DNA of 64,000 nucleotides from CAZSSH01 sp964609825 (GTDB lineage Bacteria > Verrucomicrobiota > Lentisphaeria > Victivallales > Victivallaceae), in NCBI GenBank assembly GCA_964609825.1, contig CAZSSH010000002.1:558001-622000 (forward strand), in the 5' to 3' direction. Below, one piece after another: positions 35,212 to 44,558 of the stretch. Each line of letters starts with the position of its first letter. Position 1 is the stretch's first letter. A model generated the notes under the pieces. The model did no database searches. It was not told where the DNA came from and saw only the letters and a program-made list of their open reading frames with translations. A program made the translations under genes and the position numbers.

Positions 35212-36261
35212 TTACCGGGCGCACTCCAGGCACTGCCAGTATTGGCGGAGGCCGGCAAAAATCCCCGGGCAGGCGGGGGCGTCCGGGTCCGGGATCGCCG
35301 GGGAAACAATCACCAGCGGGATTTTGAGCTCGCGGGCGAGTCGGCGCAGCTCCGGCGCATAGCCGTCGCGCTCCGGGTCAAACTCTTCCAATATCCGGGA
35401 TTGCGGCGGCGGCTGGACAAAGCAAATCACCTTGTATTGGCCGCTGTTGACCGCCGCGGTGACGATTTCTCCGATATCGATCAGCGAAACGGCCTCGGTA
35501 CGGTTGTTTAACACAAGATAGCTTTGGTTATAATACGGGCCCGGCCGCTTTTCCTCCCGGATCAGGAGGATCTGATCGGCGGTGAATTGGGGAAGGCGGC
35601 AGCGGTCGCAAAAAACATTGGGCGTACCCAGCGGCCGCACGACCCGGCGCCATTTGCCGGCGGCGGCGTTGACTTTGATCGGGTGACGGGCTAAAAATTC
35701 TTTGACCGCCGGGATTGCAATTTGCGGGTTTTGCCACTGCCAGCGGGCGGGATTCACCGCGCGGACGCTGTCGGCGGCGGCCCACAACGGATGAAATTGG
35801 GGGGCTGTTGGCCACGACGGCTGAAGAAGTTTGTCCGACAGCTGCCGCTGCCAGTCCGGCGACATTTGCGCCTGATAAAAAATCATGTCGGTATCCGGCT
35901 CGGTCGGCATATCATCGACGTTGACATCATACACCGTACCGTCGCCGCCAAGCAGCAAAAAGCCGACAATGTGTCCGGTTTGGCCGGTTCCCCGCGACGG
36001 CAAATCCATGTCGTACTCATAACCGGTAACCCGGTCGGGCAAGTCCGTATACGGGTAGCGGGTGGTCAGCGGGTCGCCGAGGATAATGATGCGCTCAAAG
36101 GAGATGAGCGGAATCAGCAAAATGTCGTCCCGGCAGTCCACCGCGCGGGAGATTTGCCCGGCCGCGTTTTGCGGCAGCGCGCTCCATACTTTTATGGTCG
36201 GCACGCAGCCGTTCAAAAGCAGCGCGGCAAGACAGATTGTTAACAACAGTCGATAAATCAT
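35212..36261 (-). CDS. Lipoprotein of unknown function
   Basis: 349 residues from ATG 36261. The N-terminus MIYRLLLTICLAALLLNGC ends in a lipobox (LLNGC), predicting lipidation at Cys19 and membrane attachment. The body has several short conserved-looking stretches (HIVGFLLLGGDGTVYDV, VFCDRCRLPQF with a CxxC, LIDIGEIVTAAVNSGQYKVI) but no family I can name. It has its own promoter and lies just downstream of the terminator of the glycosidase operon to its right. Confidence 0.75.
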   Translation of the reverse strand: MIYRLLLTICLAALLLNGCVPTIKVWSALPQNAAGQISRAVDCRDDILLIPLISFERIIILGDPLTTRYPYTDLPDRVTGYEYDMDLPSRGTGQTGHIVGFLLLGGDGTVYDVNVDDMPTEPDTDMIFYQAQMSPDWQRQLSDKLLQPSWPTAPQFHPLWAAADSVRAVNPARWQWQNPQIAIPAVKEFLARHPIKVNAAAGKWRRVVRPLGTPNVFCDRCRLPQFTADQILLIREEKRPGPYYNQSYLVLNNRTEAVSLIDIGEIVTAAVNSGQYKVICFVQPPPQSRILEEFDPERDGYAPELRRLARELKIPLVIVSPAIPDPDAPACPGIFAGLRQYWQCLECAR

Positions 36262-36297
36262 CTTTGGGTCCGTTGCGGTGTTGATGTTGATTTTATT

Positions 36298-36325
36298 AAT
36301 GTACCGCCAAATTTGTGATCTGCAA
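36298..36325 (-). promoter_or_regulatory. Promoter of the lipoprotein gene
   Basis: Minus strand: TTGCAG (36320-36325), a 16-bp spacer and TACATT (36298-36303), 37 bases before ATG 36261. Confidence 0.5.
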
Positions 36326-36337
36326 GTTTTTAAATAC

Positions 36338-36367
36338 AAAAAAAGCGGACTCAAAAAAGAGTCCGCT
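36338..36367 (-). terminator. Rho-independent terminator of the 41601-36385 operon
   Basis: A perfect 9-bp stem, AGCGGACTC (36344-36352) with GAGTCCGCT (36359-36367), closes a 6-nt loop. Read on the minus strand it is followed by seven T residues (36338-36344). It lies 18 bp past the stop of the GH gene. Confidence 0.92.
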
Positions 36368-36384
36368 CATAAAGACGCTGATAT

Positions 36385-39300
36385 TTACTTGATCACGATT
36401 TCGTAATACAAGGCCGGTTCGCCGGGCATGGTCGCCGTGTCGACGGCAAAGGCGATTTTACCGTCCGGTGTGCGCGATGCGGGCAGCGGCGCTTGCCGTT
36501 CGCCCGTCAGCTTTAACGGGTAGACGGTGACCTCGCCCGCTTTGGCCGTGACGGTGACCTTAAGTTTGCCGGTCTCGACCAGCACCGGGAGTTCGCCGTT
36601 GTTGACCAATTCTTTGCGCTCAAAACTGGTGAATTCCATCTTGCTGTTAAGGGCGTCGGTCGCAAAAATGAGGAGCAAACGGTCGCCGGTGCGGATGGTT
36701 TGTTTGTCATCGAGGCACACCAGCGTCACCGTGGCCGGGACGCTGCAGGACCGGATCGTGAGTGCGCCGAGCGCATACTCCTGATCGCGCTTGACCGTCA
36801 CCCCTTCCAGGCGCGGCGTGACGACTTGCAGTACGCCGTTGGTCATATCGAGCTTGATTTCGCCGGTGTCGCTCGCCAAAATGCCGGTGTCGGCATTGGT
36901 TGGGTTGGCGTCACTGATGAGTTTGTTTTGCCGCAGGGCGTTGATTGCCTCTTTCAGGGAAGCCTTGCCGCCCGAACTCTCGGTCCCGGCGGCGCCGACT
37001 TGATAGCGGATGTTGGACAAGGCACCGTTTTTAAGCACGAGGTCGGACTTGATTTGGTGGTTTTTGCCGTCAAGATAGTTGAGCCCGATTTTGCACACCG
37101 GCCACAGGAGTGACAACTCGTCGCCAAAGGCGAACATGGCCTGCCCCTCAAAAATCCCCCGGTTGTCCAAGGCAAAGGCGACCGTGTGTTTGGCCGGGGC
37201 GACGTCGCCGCGCAAGTAGGCAAAGGCGGTCACAATTTCGGAGGCGCGGTTGATCGGGTCCACCGCGCTGTTGGTAAACGGGCGGATTTCGCAATTGGGA
37301 GCAAGCATCACCGGCTCAGAGTGGAGGTTAATGGCGTCAAACTCCTGAAACGCCGCCCCGGCGCCAAAGAGCAGCCCTTGCTCGTGCCGGTAGCGGTTCC
37401 AATACACATTGCCGTACTCGGTCACCAGAAAGGCGCGCTCAAGCAAACGGTTGGTCGGAAACTGTTTGAAGCCGTTGCCGCCCAATTTTAAAGAGCTCTC
37501 CTGCGAAATTTTGGAGCCCTGATTGCGGTAGGAGGTGGGGTGGGCGTGATAGTTGTGCATGGAGACGATGTCCATGTTGCTTCTCGCCGGGACTTCCAGC
37601 AAGCGGGGGATGAAATCCCACATAGTGTCCAAGCTTTGACCGCCGATGCCGCGGTAGACCTGACGGTAAAACCGGGTCATTTCGAGCTCGGTTTGCGACA
37701 AAAAGAGCGTGATGTCGATCCCCGCTTGGGTTTTGCCGTAAGCGACGTTGACATCGAGCGCGGGGACAGCGGAAAAGCCGCCGTTGCGGTCGAGTTTTAC
37801 CGTGCCGTATTGCCCCTGCCAAGCCACATAGAGGCGGTCAAAGGTGGTGTATTTGTCGGTCAAATATTGCTTCCACTTGTGATCCAATACTTGCGGCACG
37901 CACTTCATCATGCCGAGCAAAATATCCTGCTCATTGGTGTAATTGATCGCCATCACGACCGGGTCTTGCGTCAGCGGAAGCTTGGTGTAAGGGTTGACGT
38001 GAGAGAGCCACTTGGTGACGGCGCTTCGCCAGTGGTTGCGCCACTTGGGGTTGTCAAGCAGCTGGCCGATGCCGTTGTTTTGGTAGCCGAAGCCGGGGTA
38101 GACCCACGCGTTGGCATTGGGAGCGTAGCCGATCGGGGAGCCCATGCCGTCAAGATAGACATAAATCCCGCGCTTGGCAAGTTCGGCGATGAAAAAATCG
38201 AGCTTGTCGAGATTTTCGGGGACGAATTTGATGGCATCCGGCGTTTCGCCAAGCTCGATGTCCACCACCTTGTAGGGTTGTTTGTATTGTCCGGCAAGCC
38301 ATATATCTTCCCCGCCGATACGCACCATATTGTAGCCCTGACGGCGAACCATTTCGGCAAATTCGCTCAGTTGCGGCAAGGTGAGTTTGTCAAATACGGT
38401 GACCGGGGCGACCGCCGCGCATCGGAACCGCACGGCCTGGTCGGGGCGGCTGGCGACGGCGAGGCGGTTTTGATGGTTTACTACCACCCGGCCAAGCTCC
38501 GATACCGGGGGATTGGTGACCAGATGCGAGAAATCCAGCGCCGAACCGGCCTTGACCCGGAGGTCGCCGGTGTCCACCGGCCGCCAGTTTTTGCCGGCGG
38601 TGATGACGGCCGGCTCGGCTTTGATTTTTTGCGGCGATCGGTTGCCGATGCTGGCGGCAACCACCACCCAGATGCCGTTTTGCGCCGAGTCAAACCGGAT
38701 TTCGGTCACAGTTTTGGCCGGATTCAAGTTAAATTGCGAAAAATAAATCCCGAGGTTGTTGGCGTTGGCATAGGCGACAAAGCCGTTGGAAGCCTCCGTC
38801 GGATTCCACCAGTCGTTAAGCTCGCGCCCGGATTGGACGGTAAAACGGTCGCTGCTCTTGTCGGAGTAATTGACGGTGATTTCCCCGACCGCCGCCGGGA
38901 GCTTGGGCGTCCAGGCGGAGGAGTGCAGCAAATAAAGATATTTCCCCTTGGTATCGCCGGGGGTGGTGATGACGGCAGTTTTTACGCCGTTGGTAAACTG
39001 GGTGCCGCCAAAGGTGATGACGCTTTTTCCTTGATTGGTTGACGGGTCGATGACGGCAAAAGGAATGGCGCAAAATTCTTTGGCTTTGACGTCAAAATCG
39101 CGCATGTCCATCCCCGGTCCCTGATCGGTCCAGCCGCCCTTGCCGTCGCCGGCTTTGTCATCGGCAAAACCCATATTGGCGGCGGCGTGCAAGTTGAGCA
39201 AGGTTTCCTCATCAGCCGCCTCGACGCTGACCGGGCCCAGATATACGGTTTCACCGGCGGGGACGACCCCCAAGCCGAGGCGCGGCAACGCAAATTTGGG

Positions 39301-39744
39301 ATCATCAGCGTGATTTTTGAGCTCAAGATCGCGGGTGTATTTTTGCCAATCGTGAGTTAATTTGACGGTTTCTTCGAGTTTGTCGCTGAGCCCTTCATAC
39401 GGGGCGTTAAGCTGATTTGCCTGTATTACAATATTGGTCGGGCTTGAGGCTTTGGCCCAAAATTGGAGCCGGAGTTTGGCCTTGGGTGCAAAGGTGTTGG
39501 GGCAAATCAATACCAGCTGCCGGGCATGGGGGTGCCCGACGGCGCCTTGGGCAGTGATGGCCAATACGCTTCGGCCGTCGGGCGTTTTTGGGTCGGCGGG
39601 AAACGAAAACGCCATACTGTTGTCGGGCCAGGCGAACATTTTGCCGCTGTCCGGCAGTTTGCCTTGGTCAAAACGCCACTCCGTTGCCGCGGCGGTCACG
39701 GCAATGAGTCCGGCAAAAATGGTCAAATAAAGTTTCATCATCAT
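36385..39744 (-). CDS. Exported multidomain clan GH-A glycoside hydrolase
   Basis: 1119 residues with a signal peptide (MMMKLYLTIFAGLIAVTAAA). Residues about 22-180 look like a carbohydrate-binding beta sandwich. Residues about 186-370 form the WxDQG domain (GGWTDQGPGMDMRDF, CAIPFAVIDPSTNQGKS) shared with the 992-residue protein. A TIM barrel follows, with the acid/base candidate Glu in MAINYTNEQD and the nucleophile candidate Glu in AFLVTEYGNVYW, as in GH5-like enzymes. C-terminal beta domains complete it. It directly abuts the pseudopilin gene. Substrate unknown. Confidence 0.8.
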   Translation of the reverse strand: MMMKLYLTIFAGLIAVTAAATEWRFDQGKLPDSGKMFAWPDNSMAFSFPADPKTPDGRSVLAITAQGAVGHPHARQLVLICPNTFAPKAKLRLQFWAKASSPTNIVIQANQLNAPYEGLSDKLEETVKLTHDWQKYTRDLELKNHADDPKFALPRLGLGVVPAGETVYLGPVSVEAADEETLLNLHAAANMGFADDKAGDGKGGWTDQGPGMDMRDFDVKAKEFCAIPFAVIDPSTNQGKSVITFGGTQFTNGVKTAVITTPGDTKGKYLYLLHSSAWTPKLPAAVGEITVNYSDKSSDRFTVQSGRELNDWWNPTEASNGFVAYANANNLGIYFSQFNLNPAKTVTEIRFDSAQNGIWVVVAASIGNRSPQKIKAEPAVITAGKNWRPVDTGDLRVKAGSALDFSHLVTNPPVSELGRVVVNHQNRLAVASRPDQAVRFRCAAVAPVTVFDKLTLPQLSEFAEMVRRQGYNMVRIGGEDIWLAGQYKQPYKVVDIELGETPDAIKFVPENLDKLDFFIAELAKRGIYVYLDGMGSPIGYAPNANAWVYPGFGYQNNGIGQLLDNPKWRNHWRSAVTKWLSHVNPYTKLPLTQDPVVMAINYTNEQDILLGMMKCVPQVLDHKWKQYLTDKYTTFDRLYVAWQGQYGTVKLDRNGGFSAVPALDVNVAYGKTQAGIDITLFLSQTELEMTRFYRQVYRGIGGQSLDTMWDFIPRLLEVPARSNMDIVSMHNYHAHPTSYRNQGSKISQESSLKLGGNGFKQFPTNRLLERAFLVTEYGNVYWNRYRHEQGLLFGAGAAFQEFDAINLHSEPVMLAPNCEIRPFTNSAVDPINRASEIVTAFAYLRGDVAPAKHTVAFALDNRGIFEGQAMFAFGDELSLLWPVCKIGLNYLDGKNHQIKSDLVLKNGALSNIRYQVGAAGTESSGGKASLKEAINALRQNKLISDANPTNADTGILASDTGEIKLDMTNGVLQVVTPRLEGVTVKRDQEYALGALTIRSCSVPATVTLVCLDDKQTIRTGDRLLLIFATDALNSKMEFTSFERKELVNNGELPVLVETGKLKVTVTAKAGEVTVYPLKLTGERQAPLPASRTPDGKIAFAVDTATMPGEPALYYEIVIK

Positions 39745-40542
39745 TTACAACCATTGAACGCCTTCGCCGTTGCTGTTGGCACCGCTGCTGTTCCAGTTTT
39801 CGCAGGGGAACCATTTGCTGACGAATTCTTTGGTGTAGTTGCTGTTATAAATATCGCCCTGTGCGACCGGTTTGGCGTGACCGTCAAAAAACGCGGTGGT
39901 GGCATAACGGTTGGCATGGCGGTAGGCCACGGCGGCATTGGTGTCGCCGCTGGTAGTGGTCACTTCGCCGTATTGTAGATACCTAGTCAATGGAGCATAT
40001 GAAAACAATGCCATGTCATCGCCGCGGTACTCAATCAGCGCAATTTTTTGACTCGGGCTTTTTATTTTGGCCAATTTAAAAAAGCGTTTGGTATTGGCGG
40101 AGCTGCCGGTCGTTGTCCCCGGAAGGGCATCGCCGCCCTGATAAAGGGTGCCGGTGGTCCGCCAGACGTTGGTGTATTTGGCAGAGCAACTGGCGTTGGC
40201 GGGAGCGACATTGGAGGTCTTGGGGCACAGCATTTTTCGATCCCAAAACGAGCGGCCCCAGCCCCGGTCCCAGACTTTAACGCCCAAAAGGTCAATGAAT
40301 TCAAGATTTTCACTCCATCTGGTGTTGTCGGGGGCGTTTGAGCGGAACGGGACAAAGGAATCGCGATTTTGGTTGGCATAAATCAACCCGGCGGAAACAT
40401 ATTGTCGATAGATGCTGGTGCAGGAAATCTGCTGCGCTTTGTCGCGCGCCTTATTCAAGGCGGGCAGCAGCATCGAGGCCAAAATGGCGATGATGGCGAT
40501 TACCACCAATAACTCAATCAATGTGAAATAGGAGCGTTTCAT
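39745..40542 (-). CDS. Pseudopilin-like protein
   Basis: 265 residues beginning MKRSYFTLIELLVVIAIIAI. Tyr precedes Phe+1 and Glu+5 is present. The C-terminal motif YRHANRYATTAFFDGHA has ten residues between His and DG, one more than the usual H-X9-DG. It contains four cysteines in the globular part. It lies between the regulator (30 bp upstream) and the exported GH-A enzyme, whose ATG follows its stop codon directly, so the two are probably translated together. Confidence 0.87.
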   Translation of the reverse strand: MKRSYFTLIELLVVIAIIAILASMLLPALNKARDKAQQISCTSIYRQYVSAGLIYANQNRDSFVPFRSNAPDNTRWSENLEFIDLLGVKVWDRGWGRSFWDRKMLCPKTSNVAPANASCSAKYTNVWRTTGTLYQGGDALPGTTTGSSANTKRFFKLAKIKSPSQKIALIEYRGDDMALFSYAPLTRYLQYGEVTTTSGDTNAAVAYRHANRYATTAFFDGHAKPVAQGDIYNSNYTKEFVSKWFPCENWNSSGANSNGEGVQWL

Positions 40543-40572
40543 AATCTTGTAAAACCTTTCTTTTTTTGCTCG

Positions 40573-41601
40573 TTACGGCTTATCGGTAAATGTGATTTCG
40601 ATTTTTTCGCAACCGGTTTGGGGCAGTTTGGCCCGCCGCCGCCGATTGAGGCAAGCGACGGTTTTTTGTGCCAAAGCTTCAAACGGGATATGGTACTCAA
40701 TGGTGCGGCACTCGACACTGCCCTGATAATTATCGCAACCGATGATAATGCAATCCTTTAACAACTTTGGGTCGGCTTCGCGCACTGCCGCCGCCACGTG
40801 CGGAATCGAGAAAACGGCGCTGTATACGGCATCGACTTTGCCGCCGTACCGGATCACTTTTTTGAGCTCTTCAACCGCCGTGCGGTAGTCTTTTAAAAAC
40901 AAATTTTCGTTGAGCGCAACTTTATTGTCGGCAAAAGCGCGGCGCAACCCTTTGGAGTGGCTGTGCCACGGCTCGGCATCCGGAAAAAAGACGAGATTGG
41001 TTTTGCCTTCGGCGATCAATTGTTTGCCGATTCGGCAGCCCATGTTGGGAAAATCAAACACCGTCGAGCACATTTCCGGCCGGTCCATCTCGGAAATCAC
41101 CACCGGTACACCATGATCATGCAGAAGTTTGGCGGCAGCCTCCACTTTTTCGGTCGGGCGAAAGAAAATGATGCCGTCGAGGTTCTCGCGCTGGATCTCC
41201 TGAAAGATTTTTTCGGGCGTGTGCTCCTGAATCCCGATCAGGTGCATGATCCCGCCGTTGGCGGTAATCGCTTTCATCAGCTCCGCCAGACAATTGGCCA
41301 TAAAATACTCAAAATGCACCATCATCCCGTCGGCGAAACAAAGCCCGATCACCGGCGGTTTGCCCTCCAGCTCAAACGGCGAGACCCGTGCCGGGTTGAC
41401 AAAAGAGCCGAGACCGGGCTTGCCGATCACAAAACCGTCATCGGTCAGGCGCTTCATTGCTTTGCTGACCGTGGGGCGGCTGACGCCGAACATCTTGGAC
41501 AATTCCATAATCGTCGGCAGCTGGACGATGTCCTTTTGATTGCTGACGAGGTTGATCACGTAACGACGGATCTTCATGTACTCGGAGTTGGTGTATGACA
41601 T
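40573..41601 (-). CDS. Hybrid GntR-LacI transcriptional regulator
   Basis: 342 residues from ATG 41601. The winged helix lies at about 10-70 (LPTIMELSKMFGVSRPTVSK and AMKRLTDDGFVIGKPGLGSF). The LacI-like sensor starts at PPVIGLCFADGMMV and includes FRPTEKVEAAAKLLHDHGVP and CIIIGCDNYQGSVECRTIEY. First gene of a three-gene operon (regulator, pseudopilin, GH-A enzyme) closed by the terminator at 36338. Confidence 0.92.
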   Translation of the reverse strand: MSYTNSEYMKIRRYVINLVSNQKDIVQLPTIMELSKMFGVSRPTVSKAMKRLTDDGFVIGKPGLGSFVNPARVSPFELEGKPPVIGLCFADGMMVHFEYFMANCLAELMKAITANGGIMHLIGIQEHTPEKIFQEIQRENLDGIIFFRPTEKVEAAAKLLHDHGVPVVISEMDRPEMCSTVFDFPNMGCRIGKQLIAEGKTNLVFFPDAEPWHSHSKGLRRAFADNKVALNENLFLKDYRTAVEELKKVIRYGGKVDAVYSAVFSIPHVAAAVREADPKLLKDCIIIGCDNYQGSVECRTIEYHIPFEALAQKTVACLNRRRRAKLPQTGCEKIEITFTDKP

Positions 41602-41647
41602 GGTCAAATCTTAGCATTATGTTTGCATTTAATTTCAATTTGCATAT

Positions 41648-41676
41648 ATTATATTCTCTTTTATTATCAAAGTCAA
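41648..41676 (-). promoter_or_regulatory. Promoter of the regulator/pseudopilin/GH-A operon
   Basis: Minus strand: TTGACT (41671-41676), a 17-bp spacer and TATAAT (41648-41653). Downstream, TTTGCAT (plus-strand sense) repeats at 41622-41628 and 41639-41645, 17 bp apart, in the likely leader; a possible regulator site. Confidence 0.72.
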
Positions 41677-41715
41677 TAGTAAGACTATGAAAAAAATGAT
41701 TTTTTTCGATTAATT

Positions 41716-42939
41716 TTGCTCAAAAACAGACAATTACTCCTCATGGTGTTGCGGATCGGCGCGTTTGCCGAATTGAAATTACTCCGGTGCGTGCAAGGTG
41801 CTTCACTGGATTTTGCTGTTGCCCTTGTTATCGGGCTTATGCTCCTTTGCCGTCAAAAAGCGATTGACGCGGCCAAAGCCTTTGGCGGCAACGCGATGGC
41901 CTATCTGCCGCGCGGCGATTACCGGATCACCAAAACGCTGGAAATTTTGGGCGGTTCCTATCAGGTCGGCGGCTCGGGGTTGTGCAGCCGGATATTATTT
42001 GACGGCAATCCGGATGAGGACGCCGTGGTGGTCCGGCCGCAGGGAGAGTTGACGCTCGACGCATTGTCCGTCCACCGTTTCGGGATGCGGCTCGGGATGA
42101 ATGTCCCGTCCGAATTTGTCGGCAAAGGCGCCGATATTCGCCAGTATCCGTCACCGGACGGCTTCAAAGTTACATATCATACTGTCTACGCGACCGGCAA
42201 ATATCAACCGCTCTCCTATGTCCTCGGGCTCCGGCTTGACCATTTGACAGCAAAGGACACGGTGGTAATTAACAATGGCGAGGGCAATGTCCACGCTTGG
42301 GACAGCGGCGCGGCGACGGTTTTTATGCCGCTCAGCTATTAGGGTACGGTCTGGCTCAAAGGGCAATCGCGCGGCGTGGCGTTTGTGATATTGACGCGTC
42401 TGGCGACCAACTCCATGCACAGTCTGGTGGTCGAGGACAACCAGTCGCTGATTGCGACCGACTTTTACATTGAGCAGGCGCAAGCCGACACGCTGCTTTT
42501 TAAGGGGGCGTCCGGCTTGCCGCCGGGACGTGTCACCTTGTCGTTGCCCAAGCTTGACGTTACCGGCATGGGCAGGGATAAAAATCCGGTGATGACTCCA
42601 ATGTTTCGCTCTCAAAATTATTGCGGCCAGATTAATTTTGTCGCCACACAGCTGGCTCCGGCGCGCTGGGAGGCCAAATTCGCAGTGGAGGGAGACCAGA
42701 CCCGGCTTAACTTGATTGCGAGTTTCTTTTATGTCAAAGGTTTCATGCTGGAGCCGGAGTACTATCCGTTTGGCCTCATTGAGTGCGGTTTGGGCAGCAA
42801 ATTCAATCAGGTGACAACTCACTTTACCAACGCCGACCCCGCGGTCAGTCCGGCCGCCGTCGCGTTGCTGGACCTCCGCGACGCCGGGGAGCTGGATTGG
42901 CAAATCAATTACCCGATGCTTTTTTCTCCTGTAAAATAA
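41716..42939 (+). pseudogene. Inactivated secreted right-handed beta-helix (pectate-lyase-superfamily-like) gene
   Basis: From about 41854 the frame reads QKAIDAAKAFGGNAMAYLPR and GDYRITKTLEI, the characteristic N-terminus of pectate-lyase-3-type beta helices. It then hits an in-frame TAG at 42340-42342 (after FMPLSY) and resumes in the same frame as GTVWLKGQSRGVAFVIL to 42939. A signal-peptide-like stretch (GTG 41798: LHWILLLPLLSGLCSFA) is in a different frame just before QKAID, so a frameshifting deletion also removed the segment that normally follows. Two independent lesions argue for a decayed gene. It is divergent from the GntR-LacI operon. Confidence 0.8.
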
Positions 42940-42983
42940 AACCGGGTTTATTTCCTCTCTTTGTTAAAAAACACCGGTGGCGG

Positions 42984-43011
42984 TTGCAAAATAACGTTAA
43001 TATGATATATT
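42984..43011 (+). promoter_or_regulatory. Promoter of the sialate O-acetylesterase gene
   Basis: TTGCAA (42984-42989), a 16-bp spacer and TATATT (43006-43011), 34 bases before ATG 43046. Identical in both hexamers and spacing to the promoter at 19742. Confidence 0.68.
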
Positions 43012-43045
43012 GATCACATTGTGTCTCAATTTTGGAGGGGATCAA

Positions 43046-44464
43046 ATGAAGCAATGGATGGTAATGGCGGTGTCGGCGTTGACCGGCATGGTGTTGGCAT
43101 TGGAAATGCCGCCGGTGTTTTCCGACAACATGGTGTTGCAGCGTGATGTCCCGGTGCGGGTGTGGGGGAGCGCCGACGCGGGAAGTGACATTACGGTAGA
43201 CTTTGCCGGCAAAAAAACCACCGGCAAGGCGGGCGGCGACGGCCAATGGCGCGTTGAGCTTCCGGCGCAAGCGGCCAACAAAGAGGCCCAAATCTTAACT
43301 GTCGGCGACGGCAAGGACACCAAAAGCTTTCAAAATATTTTAATCGGCGACGTGTGGCTGTGCATCGGCCAATCCAACATGCAGTTCGGCCTCAGCGGGA
43401 TGATCGGCGGCAAAGAGCTTAAAGCGACGGCGGCCGAGGACGGCAAATATGTACGGTTGCTCTCCTTGCCGCGGGTATGGAGCGCTGAGCCGCAAAAGAA
43501 ATTGAATACCGAGTGGAAGGTTTGCTCGCCGGAGACGGTAAGCGGTTTTTCCGCCGTCGGTTATCTGGTCGGTTTAAAACTCAACCGCGAGTTGGGTGTC
43601 CCCATCGGTTTGATCAACGGCTCATGGGGTGGCAGCCGGATTGAGGCGTGGACGACGCAAGCGGCGCTGCATCAAACTCCCGGGCTGGAGGAAGTCGCCA
43701 AAACCGTGGACGGCCAAGTCGGGGAAATGCGCGCCAAAGAACCCGAGCGCAAAGACAAGCAGCGTTTGCCGACTGTATTGTTTAATGCGATGATCAACCC
43801 CTTGGCCCCCTTTGCGGTGCGCGGCATGCTCTACTATCAGGGCGAGGACAACCACTACGAGGGTGATATTTATGAGCAAAAGCTCCAGGCCTTGGCCCTC
43901 ACCTGGCGTACCGCGTTTGAAAACGCCGATCTGCCGATCTACGTCGTCGGCATCCCGCCCTATAAATACGATCTCAAGTATCCCTACCGGCTGCCGGTAT
44001 TTACCGCCGCCCAGTTGCGCTTTACCCAAAAGGATAAAAACGCCGGTTTCATCGTCACCACCGACTGCGGCAACGCCGAGGACATTCACCCGACCGACAA
44101 AGTTCCGCTGGCCAGCCGCCTCGGTAATCTTGTCCTTTATAAAGAGTACCAAAAGGGCGAAAATACCGTCTTTTCGCCGCTTTTTCAAAAGGTTGAGCTA
44201 AAGAATAATGTCGCGGTGGTCAGTTTTGAGCGGCCCAACGGCCTCAAGACTGCCGACGGTCAGGCCCCGACCTTTTTTGAAGTTGCGGGCGCGGACGGCA
44301 ATTTTGTCGCCGCCGAGGCCAAAATCGTCGGCGACAAGGTAGAGGTCTCGGCTCCCGGGTTAGCTGAGGTCAAGTTTGTCCGCTTCGGCTGGTATAACAC
44401 GGCGGCCCCCAATCTCGTCAACCGCGCCGGAGTGCCGGTGGCGCCGTTTACCACCGCCAAGTAA
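43046..44464 (+). CDS. Exported sialate O-acetylesterase (SGNH-type)
   Basis: 472 residues from ATG 43046 with GGAGG upstream. Signal peptide MKQWMVMAVSALTGMVLA. After a small beta domain (about 20-105), the SGNH blocks follow: DVWLCIGQSNMQFGL (nucleophile Ser), INGSWGGSRIEAW (Gly), LYYQGEDNHYEGD (Asn) and the Asp/His pair in AEDIHPTDK. This is the form found in SiaE-like esterases that remove O-acetyl groups from sialic acid or related acetyl groups from plant glycans. Single gene with its own promoter. It could prepare substrate for the nanA operon. Confidence 0.9.
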   Translation: MKQWMVMAVSALTGMVLALEMPPVFSDNMVLQRDVPVRVWGSADAGSDITVDFAGKKTTGKAGGDGQWRVELPAQAANKEAQILTVGDGKDTKSFQNILIGDVWLCIGQSNMQFGLSGMIGGKELKATAAEDGKYVRLLSLPRVWSAEPQKKLNTEWKVCSPETVSGFSAVGYLVGLKLNRELGVPIGLINGSWGGSRIEAWTTQAALHQTPGLEEVAKTVDGQVGEMRAKEPERKDKQRLPTVLFNAMINPLAPFAVRGMLYYQGEDNHYEGDIYEQKLQALALTWRTAFENADLPIYVVGIPPYKYDLKYPYRLPVFTAAQLRFTQKDKNAGFIVTTDCGNAEDIHPTDKVPLASRLGNLVLYKEYQKGENTVFSPLFQKVELKNNVAVVSFERPNGLKTADGQAPTFFEVAGADGNFVAAEAKIVGDKVEVSAPGLAEVKFVRFGWYNTAAPNLVNRAGVPVAPFTTAK

Positions 44465-44490
44465 TTTTTGGGGATTTGCAATTGGTCATC

Positions 44491-44519
44491 TTGTATTTTG
44501 CGCCAAAAGCGTGTATGTT
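44491..44519 (+). promoter_or_regulatory. Candidate promoter of the UDP-sugar epimerase gene
   Basis: TTGTAT (44491-44496), a 17-bp spacer and TATGTT (44514-44519), 40 bases before ATG 44559. A weaker match than others in the window. Confidence 0.45.
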
Positions 44520-44558
44520 AAGTTACAGCATTGATGACCAACGGAACTCTGTAAAACG

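Noticed and set aside
37540..39042. 500-codon plus-strand open frame
   Set aside because: Antisense to the exported GH-A gene; Gly/Val/Asp-rich composition expected of a reverse reading.
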